Part shown: piece after piece, positions 53,174 through 64,000 of the stretch
How positions within the stretch are numbered: position 1 is the first letter of the stretch
Layout of the letters: each line of letters begins with the position of its first letter
Source: Chromobotia macracanthus
Taxonomy: Eukaryota; Chordata; Actinopteri; Cypriniformes; Botiidae
NCBI GenBank assembly: GCA_036877525.1
Contig: JAZGTH010000001.1
Location: 5,032,001-5,096,000, forward strand
Direction of reading: 5' to 3'
DNA length: 64,000 nt
Position numbers and translations under genes: made by a program
The notes under the pieces: generated by a model
Databases searched by the model: none
Seen by the model: the letters and a program-made list of their open reading frames with translations, nothing else
Told to the model about the DNA's origin: nothing

Positions 53174-53179
53174 GAAAGA

Positions 53180-53260
<81 letters not shown>
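53174..53260. repeat. (GA)n microsatellite, about 40 units
   Basis: A long, nearly pure purine run in inpp4a intron 1. Together with 52978-53098 it makes a 280-base simple-sequence cluster. Confidence 0.95.
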
Positions 53261-53262
<2 letters not shown>

Positions 53263-53544
53263 CCTCAGTCCCCTCTTCAACTCACCATCTTACTGCCTTT
53301 ATTTATTACTTACAATAATGTTAATGACACCATTACAAAATTGTGAGGTGAGAAGAATTTCACTTCACAAATGTTTTTTTAAACTGTTATTTGCTACATG
53401 TCAAGAATTTCACTTAGATAACACTTTACAAAAGTACGACATTTACAATTCTCATAGTTCTGTACAGCTGGCCGTCTCCACGGCTCTCTGTGGGATTGTT
53501 CTTTCATCATTGCTGAAATGCAAATATAAGGCAAGTAAATACTG

Positions 53545-53693
53545 TGTTCCTGTAGCTCAACTGGTAGAGCATTGTGTTAATAGCACAAAAGGTTGTGGGT
53601 TCGATTCCCAGGGAACACATATACTGACCAATTGTATAGCAATTGGCATTGGCATATAGCATAGATAAAAGGGTCTGCCAAATGCATAAATGT
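53545..53693 (+). mobile_element. Full-length tRNA-derived SINE
   Basis: Canonical A box TAGCTCAACTGG (53552-53563) and B box GGTTCGATTCC (53598-53608) sit in a near-complete tRNA-like fold: D arm GCTC/GAGC, anticodon arm TTGTG/CACAA with a 7-base loop TTAATAG, and a five-pair acceptor stem GTTCC/GGAAC. A body and the tail GGGTCTGCCAAATGCATAAA follow, which marks it as a SINE rather than a tRNA gene. Confidence 0.85.
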
Positions 53694-56092
53694 AGTGGGT
53701 ACACACTTCCCTTTCCATTGACTTATATAACGGCAAAGTATGAAGAAAAAAGTACCTGATAAACAGACAGATGTAAAAAGTAAACAGATGAATAATTAAC
53801 CAACAATTTCCAATTTGTTTGACCTATAATATTATTGTAAATCAATAATATTATAAAATAAAGCTAAACAATAAACTAAACTCAATGTGGAAAAAAAACA
53901 CACTGTCTAGACCATTCATACATCGACACAGCATGATAAAAACTGTGCAACACAATATTACAGTTCAGCAGTAGCAACGCAGCACCATATCAACAACAGA
54001 CATTCACATGCCAAACTTTCCAGCAGTTTGTCCATGCTTTAACAGGTGGGTGGTGTGGGGAAATCACACAGAACATATGCAAAACAAGTGTGGAGAACAT
54101 GTTGTCCAATAATGTGGTGGAAAGCGAAACCCTTTGGAAGCTAGTGAAATACATAACCTATCATTGCATATCAGCAATAGGCCTTGTGTTTATTCCTTAG
54201 GTTTCATTTAAATGACAGCAAAATGGATATTAAAACAAATGTACCAACATTTGTATCACAAAGGCACAAAATAAATATAAAAAAATTTAGTACAAAATTT
54301 TTGACTTCTTTATTAAATGCTTTAGAACATACAATTATATTTTGTGGTTAAAACTATTTAGCTAACTGAACCTGAACCTTTTAACCTGTTAGCAGGGGCC
54401 TGCTAACATTTTTAGACCCCTACTGTAACATGCTAACTTTTTTTAAACACTAGATTTTTTTAAACCACTAATGTTTTTTGTGCTAATGTGCTTTCATAAA
54501 CCAATACAGCATTGTTTAACCTACTTTTTAAAGTCTGAGCTTGACCCAAGACATTAAAAGGTTATGATTTATGTTCTCTCTCCAGTGATATGTCATGCTA
54601 GTTATAAACAGATGAGCTTGACTACTTTGGCCAGATCTGAACTGAAACTTTTTTAATCTCAGTGGATCAGAAAGATTAGCACCCATATTGACTGCCATAT
54701 ATAGCTCCTGGAGACCCCATCAGATTTATGAGTCTGATGAACTGGAACAGGAAGACAGGGAGATTTTTTTTAGATAATCCCTACAGACTACCTGACACAC
54801 TTTTTCTTCATGTGCCCTGCTGGAAACAGCACACAAATTCTACTGGACTCCAAGTGAGAGTGAAATTCATTTCAAACAGCAAGAAATACTTTGACGAGCA
54901 GCGGTTTGAGCAATTGTCTCTTCTGAGTGTCTTAGTTCTGTGCGGGGGGCAGCAAGAGCTGAAGTGAAAGCATTTTTCACTTCTTCTCTTCTGCTGGTTA
55001 CTGCATTTCTCAGACACAACAAAGAGGAACTTGGAATGCAGTTAGGTGCCCTAAATGGCCAGAGATATTTTTATCTTTGTTCGATACACCTGAGGTGACA
55101 GCAGCCCTGCTCTGATGATAACAGGCTTTAATTAGTAAAATGCCCCAAGTGACAAATAATTTCCCCATGTCTTCGAGGTTTCACATGAGCGAATGAGATC
55201 ACAGGGTGTACAGAATAAGAAAGATAAGCAACATAATGATAAGAGCAACATAGAAAGTCTGCTCTCCTTGATAGAGGTTGATCAATATATTGGTTTAACC
55301 AATAAACTTGCACCAATAGTAGCTTATTTGAAGTTGAATTCTAAGTTGAATTCTTACAAATTCAGACTGTAAGTTCAAGGCACCTTGAACTTATAGCCTG
55401 TTGCTTAGTTAAGCACAGCTGAACAAAGCCACTCTTTTCAAATATGCATAAGAGATAAAGTGGGGGTGTTTGTTGCTTAATGAGGCAAAGAGCAGAGGCC
55501 ATAAAAAGACAACCCTAATTTCCCGGATTTCACTTTTTGAAACGCCTCAAGTCTCAAATGTCTTGTCCACCTTCTCTGACAAGCTTTTTTTCTCTCCCTC
55601 TCTCTCCCTCCAAAATGCACACACGCACACAAATGACATGGTAACAGAAAAGAGTTAAGGAGGTGAGTGGCCTGAAACCCCCTCAAATGCTCTTCTGTAG
55701 CTCTGGTTGCAACTTCCCACACAAACAGCTAACGAACCAAGTTCAATGTGATCATCAGAGCTGATCATCTCTGTAACACATCAGTTTCTGCTTCCCGCGG
55801 CCCACACAGCCCTCTCATTTACAGCTGCATCACTTCCTCCCACACGTACAGTCAGGTAAAACTTTTCTCCGTCATTTTCACTCTCTTTCAAGTGCCATTT
55901 ATAATGCCAAACAATCATTTTGATTTAACATGTACGAAAAATTGGCCGCTCTACCGCAAGTATTCTGTATCAATCCTATAATATTTGTCAAACTAAAAAT
56001 GACAAATTTTTTTATGCAAATTTTATAATAACTGTGTAAAAGGATACAACACAGAGCACAATCCAGTACAAAAATTAAGTGCCAGCACCAAA

Positions 56093-56300
56093 GTTTCCTT
56101 AAAGGGGTCCCATTATGTATTTTCACTTTTTCATCCTTAGTATGTAAAATTTTGCTAGTGTTATAGTGCTGTCTGAGCATGAACAAATCTGCAAAGTTAT
56201 AACTCTCAAAGTTCACTTCAAAGGGGGATATTCTCTTTAACAAAAATTGCGTTTTATAGGGACATAACCTGCAAATTAGATAAACCCCACCCCCATGAAT
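56093..56300. repeat. Interspersed repeat fragment
   Basis: Contains AAAGGGGTCCCATTATGTAT, CTCAAAGTTCACTTCAAAGG and GGGATATTCTCTTTAACAAA. I recognise this as a common cyprinid dispersed repeat but cannot name the family. Confidence 0.4.
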
Positions 56301-57274
56301 ACACAGAAAATGGACAGCGAAAAATGCTGTAGTCGCTGTAGTCGCGTGTAGTGACGCATTCTCTGAACAATAAATAAACACTTTATTAAACATTAAATTT
56401 GTTCACATTAAAATCACTATCCATTTTCAGTCTTGTTTTCTTGAAAAAGAGAGAAAAATGAATTTGTTAGGACAAAATAATTTGTTTGGTTGCGATTACA
56501 AAAACATAACAGAACAGTAATGATGCGGTCTTCTATGGACCTTGCTATGCGTCACTGTGAACTGAAATCTCAGTTCTGTTCTAGGACACTAATTGCCGGT
56601 GCATATAACATGTCTAATAATTTTTAATGTTTTTAATTCAAGAGTTCACATGTTGCACATGCAGCTCAAGAAATCTCTAGCTTTTCCCCCATAATTGTTT
56701 AGGTCTGTTGCACACACAACTTGTACAGTTTAAAAGGAACATTGCTGTCACCTAATACTTTTATGTACAAACCTTCCACTATGTAAGATCTCCAGATGGC
56801 CTCACCAGCATTAGGGAGACACTGATCTATGAGCTGGAGATGCTAACACTGCACTAGGAATTGTGTCTAATACGTGTGTGTCACAAACAGAAAGACTAAG
56901 TGAGCAAGAGAGATTGAGAGAGAGTGAGAGACCCCTTTGTGTGAGGGTGTGTGTTTTTGTGTGCAAGAACAAAAAAAAACATCTACCCCTCTATTTACAG
57001 GGCCTGTTCATCCAACTGGAGCTTGCATAATTTCTTTAGAGGACAACCACAGATGTTCCCCTTTGAGATGAAAATGAGCATCAGCCATTTCTCACCCAGC
57101 ACGGGCTCATAAACACAACAGTATTCTGTTTTTAATATATCTTATAATAATTAGAATTTATAAATAATAAACAAATCATAATTTGTACATATACAATATG
57201 TGGATATGTGCTGTTTTGTATTATATATTTACTAGTAATTTACTTAATATTGTATTTAATATAGTATTATATAT

Positions 57275-57427
57275 ATTGTATTTACATGTATGCATTTGGC
57301 AGATGCTTTTATCCAAAGCGACTTACAATACATTCAAGTTATACATTTGTCAGTCTGTGCTCCCATGGGAATCAAACCCGCAACCTTTCCGTTACTAACA
57401 CACTGCTCTACCAACTGAGCTATAGGA
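57275..57427 (-). mobile_element. Full-length tRNA-derived SINE
   Basis: Minus-strand copy with A box TAGCTCAGTTGG (57411-57422), B box GGGTTTGATTCC, and the tail module ATGCATTTGGCAGATGCTTT then TATCCAAAGCGACTTACAAT in reverse. It is the best-preserved tail in the window. Confidence 0.85.
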
Positions 57428-60178
57428 ATACATTTGGTTATTTACTTGAGTATATTATTGTGTGTAGCCACATTTAAACATAAATTATGGAATCAGATGC
57501 TTCCAAATGTGTCTGTACTAATGTACTGCTTACAGGCTTTCCCCTTAACATTAAAAAACATTGTTTAACAAAAGGAAAAAAATACATCCCCACTCAACCT
57601 TGGCTCATGAACTTAGGTTGAGCAGCAAGCAAGCAAGATGATGGAATAGTTGTGTAACCAAAATAGATTAACTTCTCTAATGAATCAGTTGAAGAAGCTT
57701 TGGCCATAAACGTTAACCTTTCTTATCTCCATCACTCTGAATGACGCTTTCAGCTTCACAGATCTTACAATTTTGCTTAAAACTAACAGTGCATAATCAA
57801 CAGTTTCAGCTGAAGAAAAACATTATGTACAAACTATATACAACATGCTCAGAAGAATCATTCAGAACAGACGATAACTCAGAGTAAGAAGTGTTACTCC
57901 AAGATACCAAGATACAGACAAACAAGACATGAATGTAAAAATGAATGTGTGCTTATGCAAGTTAAAGATGGTTGTTTTTTGCAGTGGCTAAGAGGTCTTA
58001 AGGGAAGTGGTTTGATGCAAGTATTTCCACTTGTAGCTGAAGCATCAATTTGAGGAAGTAGATGAATATGAATCAATGTACTGAAGTAGGCTGATGACAT
58101 TCTCCATTCTCCATTCTGTGCAATGATGCAAAAACTACTTTCTACAATGAAGAGCAAAAAGAGCTCATGGGATGACAAATCTTTAACTAGACCCTGAAAA
58201 ATGGTCTACTCTCGAATGACAGATAAGGATATATGCAAGACTTGAGCACAGTTACCAATGTAAAACACATATTCTGCATGTTTCTCTCTTCCTGAGTAAG
58301 CATATACCCAAACAAGAAGGACAACTTTGAAGGTCAGCAGGAAATGACATAGCTCTCCACTAAAGCACACACGCAGGTACTGAGCTGAAAAGTAGAGAAA
58401 GTAGAAAGAAATGGATGGGTGCCAATTTTTTATTCTGGCATCAAATGGATTATGGCAAACAAACTTTATGTTGCCCATTTACATAGCCTGCTTCTGTCTC
58501 AGGGTTTCTCAGTGGTGATGACAAAATCTGTACCATTTGTAGTGCACAAAATCAAATAAAGCTTTACAGAATAAAAACTGTGACAAAAACTCTCTAGAGA
58601 AATGTAGGCAAGCACAAAACCCCTAATTTAATTTACTTTTCCTTCCTCAAAAGACTAGATGCTTTTTGCTTTTTTGCTAATTCTCTGAGATGCAAACAAC
58701 AGGCGACTGTGAAGCGGGATTATCGTTCAGTGATTTTTCTGTAGTTCTCTCTATACAACAGAAATATAAAATGTGATTTTCAGATCATAATGTTTTTACA
58801 AAGCCAAAAAATTCAAGGTAAACAACCTTTGTGTTACAACCTCTGAAGTCAGGCCAACAATATCATCTTTATGTCTCAGTACCAATCCGCTGGTCTTCTA
58901 GAATAGTATACTAGACTTTTTAAACAGGAACCGCTTTTAACAGTTCTACATTTATTATTCATCCAGCATTGCTTCCAGGACTCCATCATCTGCATGGCTA
59001 AAGAAGGAATGGTTCATGGAATGGTCTGCATCAAGACCGCAATTATATAACACCCTCCCCTCAGAATGACATGGTTCAGGGCCATTCCACATGGTCACGT
59101 TTACAACCATTCCTAGAGTGCTTTTCCATAGCAGAAACATAAACAGGCTCTTGTTTTAGCTCCACATGGACAGGTCAAGAGATATCTTATGTACAAGGAT
59201 ATATCAATAAAACAGACCTGTGTCTACTAGGCTTTCGGGACATCCCAGTATGAGAAGTCAAACAACAATTGGTCCATGAATTGGTTCAGATCTCCTCCCA
59301 GCATCCAAGCACAGATCAAGAGGCTGAGTCATTATTGACAAATGACTGCAACAGATTCCAATGGAACCACAAAATGCATATCCCATCATGCTCATCATGA
59401 GTACCTCACCGTTTAACAGCGAGGAAACTAAAGTGATTAATCTTTTTAATACTTTCTTTATCATATTATCCACAGTTTACACAAACTCAATGGCTAAAGT
59501 GCTTCCTGCCCTCAGCCTATGTCTAAAGTCTTAGGAAAAAACAGACACTTTGGAAAACTGGCACAGGGGCTACAAGCTTTATTTTTCCAAGAGAAAAACA
59601 CATCTTGGTGATTGCAATTCTTAAATAAATCTCGTAAAGGCTCTTTAGGTAGCAAAGAGTAATAATCAAACTGTTCACACAGTCAGAGGAATGTGTTAAA
59701 CTGATCGGAGACCTGTTCTGGTAGGTGCATATATGACTTATAGGCATGACTGACTTTAAATGACTGTGACATAAGAATAAAACACTGATATCAGCAGAGA
59801 TAAATGTGACCTGGGCTGAGGCGATGCCGAGAGCCAGTCAATGCTGATTGTGAGGGTGAAGGGAGTGGTTTTATCGACTGACTGAAGCACAACAGAACAG
59901 ACCCAGAGTAACATGACTTTCTTTGTGTAACTTCCTGATAGTGAACGCTGTATATTACTGCACATACTGTTGAGTCAAAAGACAGTGCAATTGCATTGAT
60001 CTACAATCTTGCATTTAAAAAGCCCGAAAACAGAAACAACATGTGACCTTTTTTCTGGAGAACACATAATAAGATATTATAAAGTATGTTTTTTGTCTAT
60101 TTAAAGACAGTCAATGAGCTCCAAAGAAAAACATATTTTTCAAAATATGTAATTTTGAACACAAAAATAAAGGCATAC

Positions 60179-60232
60179 ATAAATGCATGCTGGAATAAAA
60201 TGAGGATGAGTAAATGATAACAGAATTTCCTT
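60179..60232. mobile_element. Solo end of hAT-like MITE
   Basis: ATGAGGATGAGTAAATGATA, ACAGAATTTCCTTTAA is the right terminus of the cyprinid family; no left terminus nearby. Confidence 0.45.
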
Positions 60233-60913
60233 TAATGCAGAGCTTTAAGGCAGTGTTTTGCTTGCCATGTGCCCTTGTTTTCCTCTCAGCTGACTATCAC
60301 AAATCACCAAAACAAGCATGACCAAAACAGCTTTTATGAAACTTATGCAACAGCGCCAGCCTCATGAGAAATCAAAATCCAGTATGGTAAACCAGACAGA
60401 CCCAACGAGGTTTTACTTTGTGGACTGAACGTCTAAGTAACAGCCTAAGTAAACTGACCAGATCTCCATTACTGTTGGCTTGCACAACCCAACACCTTAA
60501 ACAGTAAAATACTTTGTATGGAGAAGGATTTCTGGAGAAGTTCACAAGGTAATTACAGATGTACAGACTGAACAGCCGAGATTGAACTGGATGGCCCCGT
60601 TTCGCTTTCACACTACAGAGATGAACTCGAGCAAACGCTGGCCCTTCAAGTCATACGGCACACATACTTTCACCTTCCGCCGCCGATGAAAGACATTTCA
60701 GTTTTCTTCGGGCTTTACGAGACCGGATCTTCTCCCATAAAACCCGCCACATACCGTAAAATGCGACGAAACGATCAATCGCGACCAAGTGATTCCACAC
60801 GCTACAAATTGAACTTATTTCCAGTTCGGCCGCCGTGCGCAGCACGTAACACAGAAGCAGATCTTGCCACAAATCGGACCCTTCCTAGTGTTTGACAAAG
60901 CAAACGTACTCAC

Positions 60914-61100
60914 ATGCCAGTGGGGCGTATGTCAATCCATATCACCATCGGAAGAGTTGGTGATGCTTTCTGGTCACTGTGGCTGAATTCCGGAGCTCTG
61001 CCTCTTGCGCGTCTTTGCGCTGCTGCATAGCGAGGCCCCGCCCTTACGCGTGACGTACCCACGTCCGGCCCCGCCTTTTCCACGCGCTCTGTCCGCAACT
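60914..61100 (-). other. Probable inpp4a non-coding exon 1
   Basis: A strong donor (GGCAT then GTGAGTAC) lies at 60913, at the edge of a CpG-rich region 9.3 kb upstream of coding exon 2. The same orientation and the absence of another candidate make it the likely 5' UTR exon. The upper end is approximate. It contains an upstream ATG frame that would continue into exon 2. Confidence 0.5.
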
Positions 61101-61180
61101 ACACGTGCAAGCGCCATAAGCAAAAAATCTGACGTGTCAATCAAAATATCTATTACATTTAAATGCAACTTTAACATGCT
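60914..61180 (-). promoter_or_regulatory. CpG-rich promoter region of inpp4a
   Basis: GC boxes at 61034-61043 (GGCCCCGCCC) and 61068-61076, plus a CRE-like TGACGTAC at 61051, stand out from AT-rich surroundings. CpG density falls off above 61140. No TATA box is evident, which fits a dispersed housekeeping-type start. Confidence 0.5.
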
Positions 61181-64000
61181 GGTTTAACATTCATTCTTTT
61201 AAATCATACACATAATATATTTAATAGAGCTGTCCGCTGTATTATAATTTTGTTTTTTGTACGTTAATTACATTGCAGCCGATAACAATAACATTCATGA
61301 ACAAATATTGCACGATATTTATTGGAGGCAGTTATTTGAGATGTTTTGTTGAGATGAAGTCTGCAATGCCTGTTTTGTTGTTTTCGTGTTAGAGTTTGTT
61401 TTTGTATTCATAAGCAGTGGTGTAAATTCACTTAGGGGACTGTAGTTATAAAATATGGATAAAATATGGAAATCTTCAACGTTATGAACTAGAATTACGT
61501 CCCCTGTTGAAATTCACCGCACCACACCCTCCACTGCCAACACAGTTCATACATGCCACCCAAAAATATGATATTATCGGTTCTGCGCTCTATACTGCCA
61601 CCATGTGGACGATTCTAAACATACATACACACAAACATCTTAGTTAATAATAGTTAACAACTTAGTTAACATATATACATCTTAATTAAATATTTATTTC
61701 ACTCTCTCCACTTTACTGCCTCATGCACAAGTTTGACTTGTTACAAGTTTTTCATTACTACAGGTCAGAGAATGTTATTTAAAACTGAAAAATTATTGAA
61801 AATATATATTGACATGCAACTAAATGTACCCTAAATGTTTAAATGTGTACCCTAGGTTTACTGGTATACAATTTGTGACAGGTAGTCCCAGCCTCCCATA
61901 ATGTATAATTAGACAACTACAAGATAATATAAATATACATGAATGAATGTACAATATGAACACATTGTTTAGGAACATACACTAATTTTAGTATTGAAAT
62001 ATGACAGAGAATGTTAGAGATTTGTTTATTATCCTCATCATTTTGCATGAATCTAAATCTAATAGAATTCATTTAGCATGAATACAAATCTAATATCTAA
62101 AGCATTATTCAGGGGCTGAAAGAGGACCAGGAAGGTTGGTTGATTAATAACCTCACATTAAAAAGTAACACATCTATAATGAGCTTCATAACAGATTTAC
62201 TGTAGAATAAAATATGCCTACTAATTAAAGCACGTGCCAACTCAACAACACATCTATGTTATGAAATGAGAGAACAGTTTTACCTGATAGAGGTGAACAT
62301 CAAATGTCACGATTTGTATTTGTTACATACACAGTTGTATACAGAATACAACCAGCAGTGAAATGTAAACCAGATCTTCTCAGGAGACTATGCAATATAT
62401 TTATAAAGTATATAAATGAAAATATAAACATAAAGATAATTGTACAAAGTAACCTTATAGTGCAAGGCAATATACGAATAGACTATGTGCAAAGATAGGA
62501 GAGTATAAGACTAAAGAATTTTACATGAAAGCAATAAAACATAACCGTCTTTCTTAGGATCAGGGTAAAAATATTACAGTTTATAGCTATAACAGCTTTG
62601 GGTGAAAAGATAATACTTTTCATACAATGTATCCTTTACACACAGTGTTTGTGTTGGATGTGAAACATTTTTTAAGGCATTAAATTATTATAAACTGTTT
62701 AATCTTAATCTTCTTTCTGGGTGTTTTCAGGGTACTAGAGATCAAAAGTAAAACTGGGGCAAACAATTAAAATATCAAATCATTTCATTCTTTTAGAATA
62801 TTTTGTTTCACCCAGAAATACTCGTACTATATTATGGAGGTAAAATGGGTTGTGAATGTCTTTCATGTTGACCTAAGTCTACTTGTTATAAAACAGGCTC
62901 TGAAAGGTTTGTAAATATATTTTAAACCTTTAAGTTTCAAAATATGCAGTACTTTCTAAATAATTCCATTCACTGTTGATTCTGATGATTTTATTTTAGG
63001 ATTACATCCTACTTGCTGTTTAAATATAGTATCCTGGCCAACAAAAGGCACTGACCTCTTAAGCCAGTGATTGTAGATGTGAGTCTCAACTCAGGTGTTT
63101 CATTGTTTTTCATTGGCTCTGTACTTGTACTCTGCACAATGAACATAACACTGAATTGAATCTAATAAAATTAGGGTTTGTTTGGAAGATCTAAGTAGAC
63201 TGATAGTGTCCTGGCATTCAATAATTCTTTAATTTATTATCTTCTCATATTCATATAAAAGCCCATAAAGACCAAACCAGCTCTGAGATCTGTTCCAGGT
63301 TATGCACACTTTATTTTACTCTGGTTTACATTTCCCCCACATGCAAATACTACAAAATCTGTGGTCACTTTCACAGGCAATGGAACACTTTGATGTAATA
63401 GAGAATTGTAATGTAATACAAAATATCACATTTACATTTATGCATTTAGCAGATGCTTTTATCCAAAGCCACTTTCAACACACTGGACGCATTTATTTTA
63501 TCAGTTCATGTGTTGATCTGTTAGACATTCTAAAATGCTTGAGTCCATGTTATTGCTTGAGTAAATGCACCATTTAGTCATTTACTGTTTTCTCATGGCA
63601 TAATGTGGCCAGAATGCAGCACTGAATGAAAGAATTTGATTGAATGTCAGATTAAACGTCTTGCTCTGATTGCTATATACTAACTGGTGTGTTTTAACTT
63701 TTGTCGATGAAGTGGGACAATATCATCAACAAAACTTGCAAAATATTTTTTTTTTCAAAAAAGAGCAATTACTTTTAAATAAAGTAATACAAGTTTTGTC
63801 AGATTACCTGCTATAAATTAATGTAATCAAGGTGGTTTCTGGTACATGGTATACCAATAACAATGACAACTATGGCTGGTTTGTTATTGGTGCAAGTTGG
63901 TGTACCATTCTTAACCAGGTTGATCAATATCTAGCAGGTAAATCTTGATCTGTCAATCATCATATTAAAAGCACAATAAATGTTTTGTATAGATGGTTTG
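61181..64000. other. Upstream flank of inpp4a; no gene recognised
   Basis: AT-rich sequence with only short open frames. One SINE tail remnant is at 63430-63520. Nothing indicates a divergent gene sharing the inpp4a promoter within this window. Confidence 0.55.
63430..63520 (-). mobile_element. SINE tail remnant
   Basis: TTTACATTTATGCATTTAGC, AGATGCTTTTATCCAAAGCC is the conserved SINE tail module; the tRNA-like head is missing. Confidence 0.6.

Larger units (their letters stand above)
51590..60913. other. inpp4a first intron (inferred)
   Basis: A 9.3-kb stretch without a recognised exon. It holds compound microsatellites (52978-53098, 53174-53260), two tRNA-derived SINEs (53545-53693, 57275-57427), a repeat fragment at 56093-56300 and remnants of hAT-like MITE ends at 52109 and 60179. 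The remaining sequence is AT-rich and looks unconstrained by eye. Confidence 0.5.

Noticed and set aside
52879..53280. 133-residue minus-strand frame rich in Ser-Leu and Thr-His
   Set aside because: Translation of compound microsatellites.
53545..53618. A tRNA gene (anticodon AAT)
   Set aside because: The fold is good, but the acceptor stem is imperfect and the sequence continues into the SINE body and tail seen in other copies.
61181..64000. A divergent gene sharing the inpp4a CpG promoter
   Set aside because: No exon-like frame with splice sites or known protein similarity was found on the plus strand.

Overview
The window is vertebrate nuclear DNA, most likely from a cyprinid (carp/zebrafish-like) teleost. 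Two large, finely split protein genes lie on the minus strand, introns are AT-rich, dinucleotide microsatellites are abundant, and the dispersed repeats are of cyprinid type (tRNA-derived SINEs, Tc1-like and hAT-like MITEs). I see no bacterial, viral or CRISPR features, and no plus-strand gene.

Layout. 1-10381: 3' flank (and perhaps 3' UTR) of the first gene, with no exon recognised. 10382-25517, minus strand: cacnb4, the voltage-gated calcium channel beta-4 subunit. Fourteen coding exons join into a 520-residue frame, the length I recall for human CACNB4. A second first exon at 22974-23018 gives a shorter amino terminus (486 residues). About 25.8-27.3 kb: a short intergenic gap. 28662-51487, minus strand: inpp4a, inositol polyphosphate-4-phosphatase type I. 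Twenty-two coding exons plus an alternative last exon give a 989-residue soluble (alpha-type) form or a 1005-residue form with a hydrophobic tail (beta-type). A probable non-coding first exon and CpG-rich promoter lie at 60.9-61.1 kb, with a 9.3-kb first intron full of microsatellites and SINEs. 61.2-64 kb: upstream flank with no gene seen.

The genes are tandem on one strand, inpp4a upstream of cacnb4. They do not form a pathway: one product is an intracellular subunit that traffics and gates Cav channels, the other removes the 4-phosphate of PtdIns(3,4)P2. Exon borders were set by hand from splice signals, reading-frame continuity and remembered human proteins; every exon-exon phase is consistent across both reading frames.

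The most interesting signals are RNA-processing ones. A perfect 57-copy (TG)n repeat directly abuts a 3' splice site of inpp4a, and the exon before it is a 36-nt cassette microexon. A second inpp4a exon uses a (CT)n microsatellite as its polypyrimidine tract. In cacnb4, skipping a 20-nt microexon would create an immediate stop. There are tandem NAGNAG acceptors in both genes. I found no wholly new biological system.
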